Shown: one piece after another, positions 14,061-14,102 of the stretch
Numbering within the stretch: the first letter of the stretch is position 1
How the letters are laid out: every line of letters starts with the position of its first letter
Origin: CAZWEJ01 sp964632435
GTDB taxonomy: Bacteria > Patescibacteriota > Saccharimonadia > UBA4664 > SCTI01
Length of the DNA: 14,102 nt
Assembly: GCA_964632435.1 (NCBI GenBank)
Contig: CAZWEJ010000015.1
Span: 1-14,102 of the forward strand
Reading direction: 5' to 3'
Program-made: the position numbers and the translations under genes
Notes under the pieces: generated by a model
What the model was told of the DNA's origin: nothing
The model's database searches: none
Seen by the model: the letters and a program-made list of their open reading frames with translations, nothing else

Positions 14061-14066
14061 ATGGTT

Positions 14067-14072
14067 ATTATA
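14067..14072 (-). promoter_or_regulatory. TATAAT box placed for a leaderless metG transcript
   Basis: A consensus TATAAT lies at 14072-14067 on the minus strand, 6 nt before the metG ATG. The expected start point is at the initiation codon. The window ends too soon to judge the -35 region fully; what is visible (ATCAAG or TCAAGA) is not a good match. Confidence 0.5.
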
Positions 14073-14102
14073 TCTTAAATGTAATTTTTCTTGATAGCTA
14101 AG

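Noticed and set aside
1..14102. CRISPR array, insertion sequence, prophage or tRNA gene
   Set aside because: I found no regularly spaced repeats, transposase or integrase motifs, phage structural gene clusters or tRNA-like cloverleaf in reading through. The baseplate J-like resemblance is within a cellular membrane protein, not a phage module.

Overview
The window reads as chromosomal DNA of a small-genome bacterium of the Candidate Phyla Radiation (Patescibacteria). Candidatus Saccharibacteria is my best guess, from overall resemblance rather than a search. Support comes from tightly packed house-keeping genes with 4-nt overlaps, a short 625-residue alanyl-tRNA synthetase and a 477-residue methionyl-tRNA synthetase lacking the C-terminal tRNA-binding domain. 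An FtsA-like ATPase also sits next to a long membrane protein. TGA serves as a stop several times, so the genetic code is the standard one, not the glycine-TGA code of Gracilibacteria/Absconditabacteria.

There are three blocks. Block A (14060 down to 6090, minus strand) is metG, tatD, cysteine desulfurase, a YdcF-like protein, a CvpA-CAP fusion, mnmA and alaS. It joins tRNA charging with tRNA thiolation (the desulfurase can feed sulfur to MnmA) and envelope functions. Several genes in it carry a -10-like box 6 to 9 nt before their start codon, which suggests leaderless or near-leaderless internal transcripts. It ends at a strong hairpin that probably works in both directions.

Block B (4290 down to 1, minus strand) is an FtsA-like ATPase, a single-pass membrane protein with a long low-complexity linker, ruvX, and mltG, which runs off the left edge. 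It looks like one operon for cell envelope and division plus DNA metabolism.

Block C (about 4381 to 6083) is a small island between the two operons. It holds a plus-strand gene for a winged-helix-like protein with a very basic tail, with a near-consensus promoter and its own terminator. It also holds a 48-residue minus-strand ORF that looks like a type IV prepilin N-terminus with almost no body, and a plus-strand pair of 124-residue proteins of unknown function that appear to be tandem paralogues. This island has good ribosome binding sites. Its plus-strand genes, most clearly the winged-helix gene, are richer in G+C and C-ending codons than the neighbouring operons. It is the least explained part of the window.
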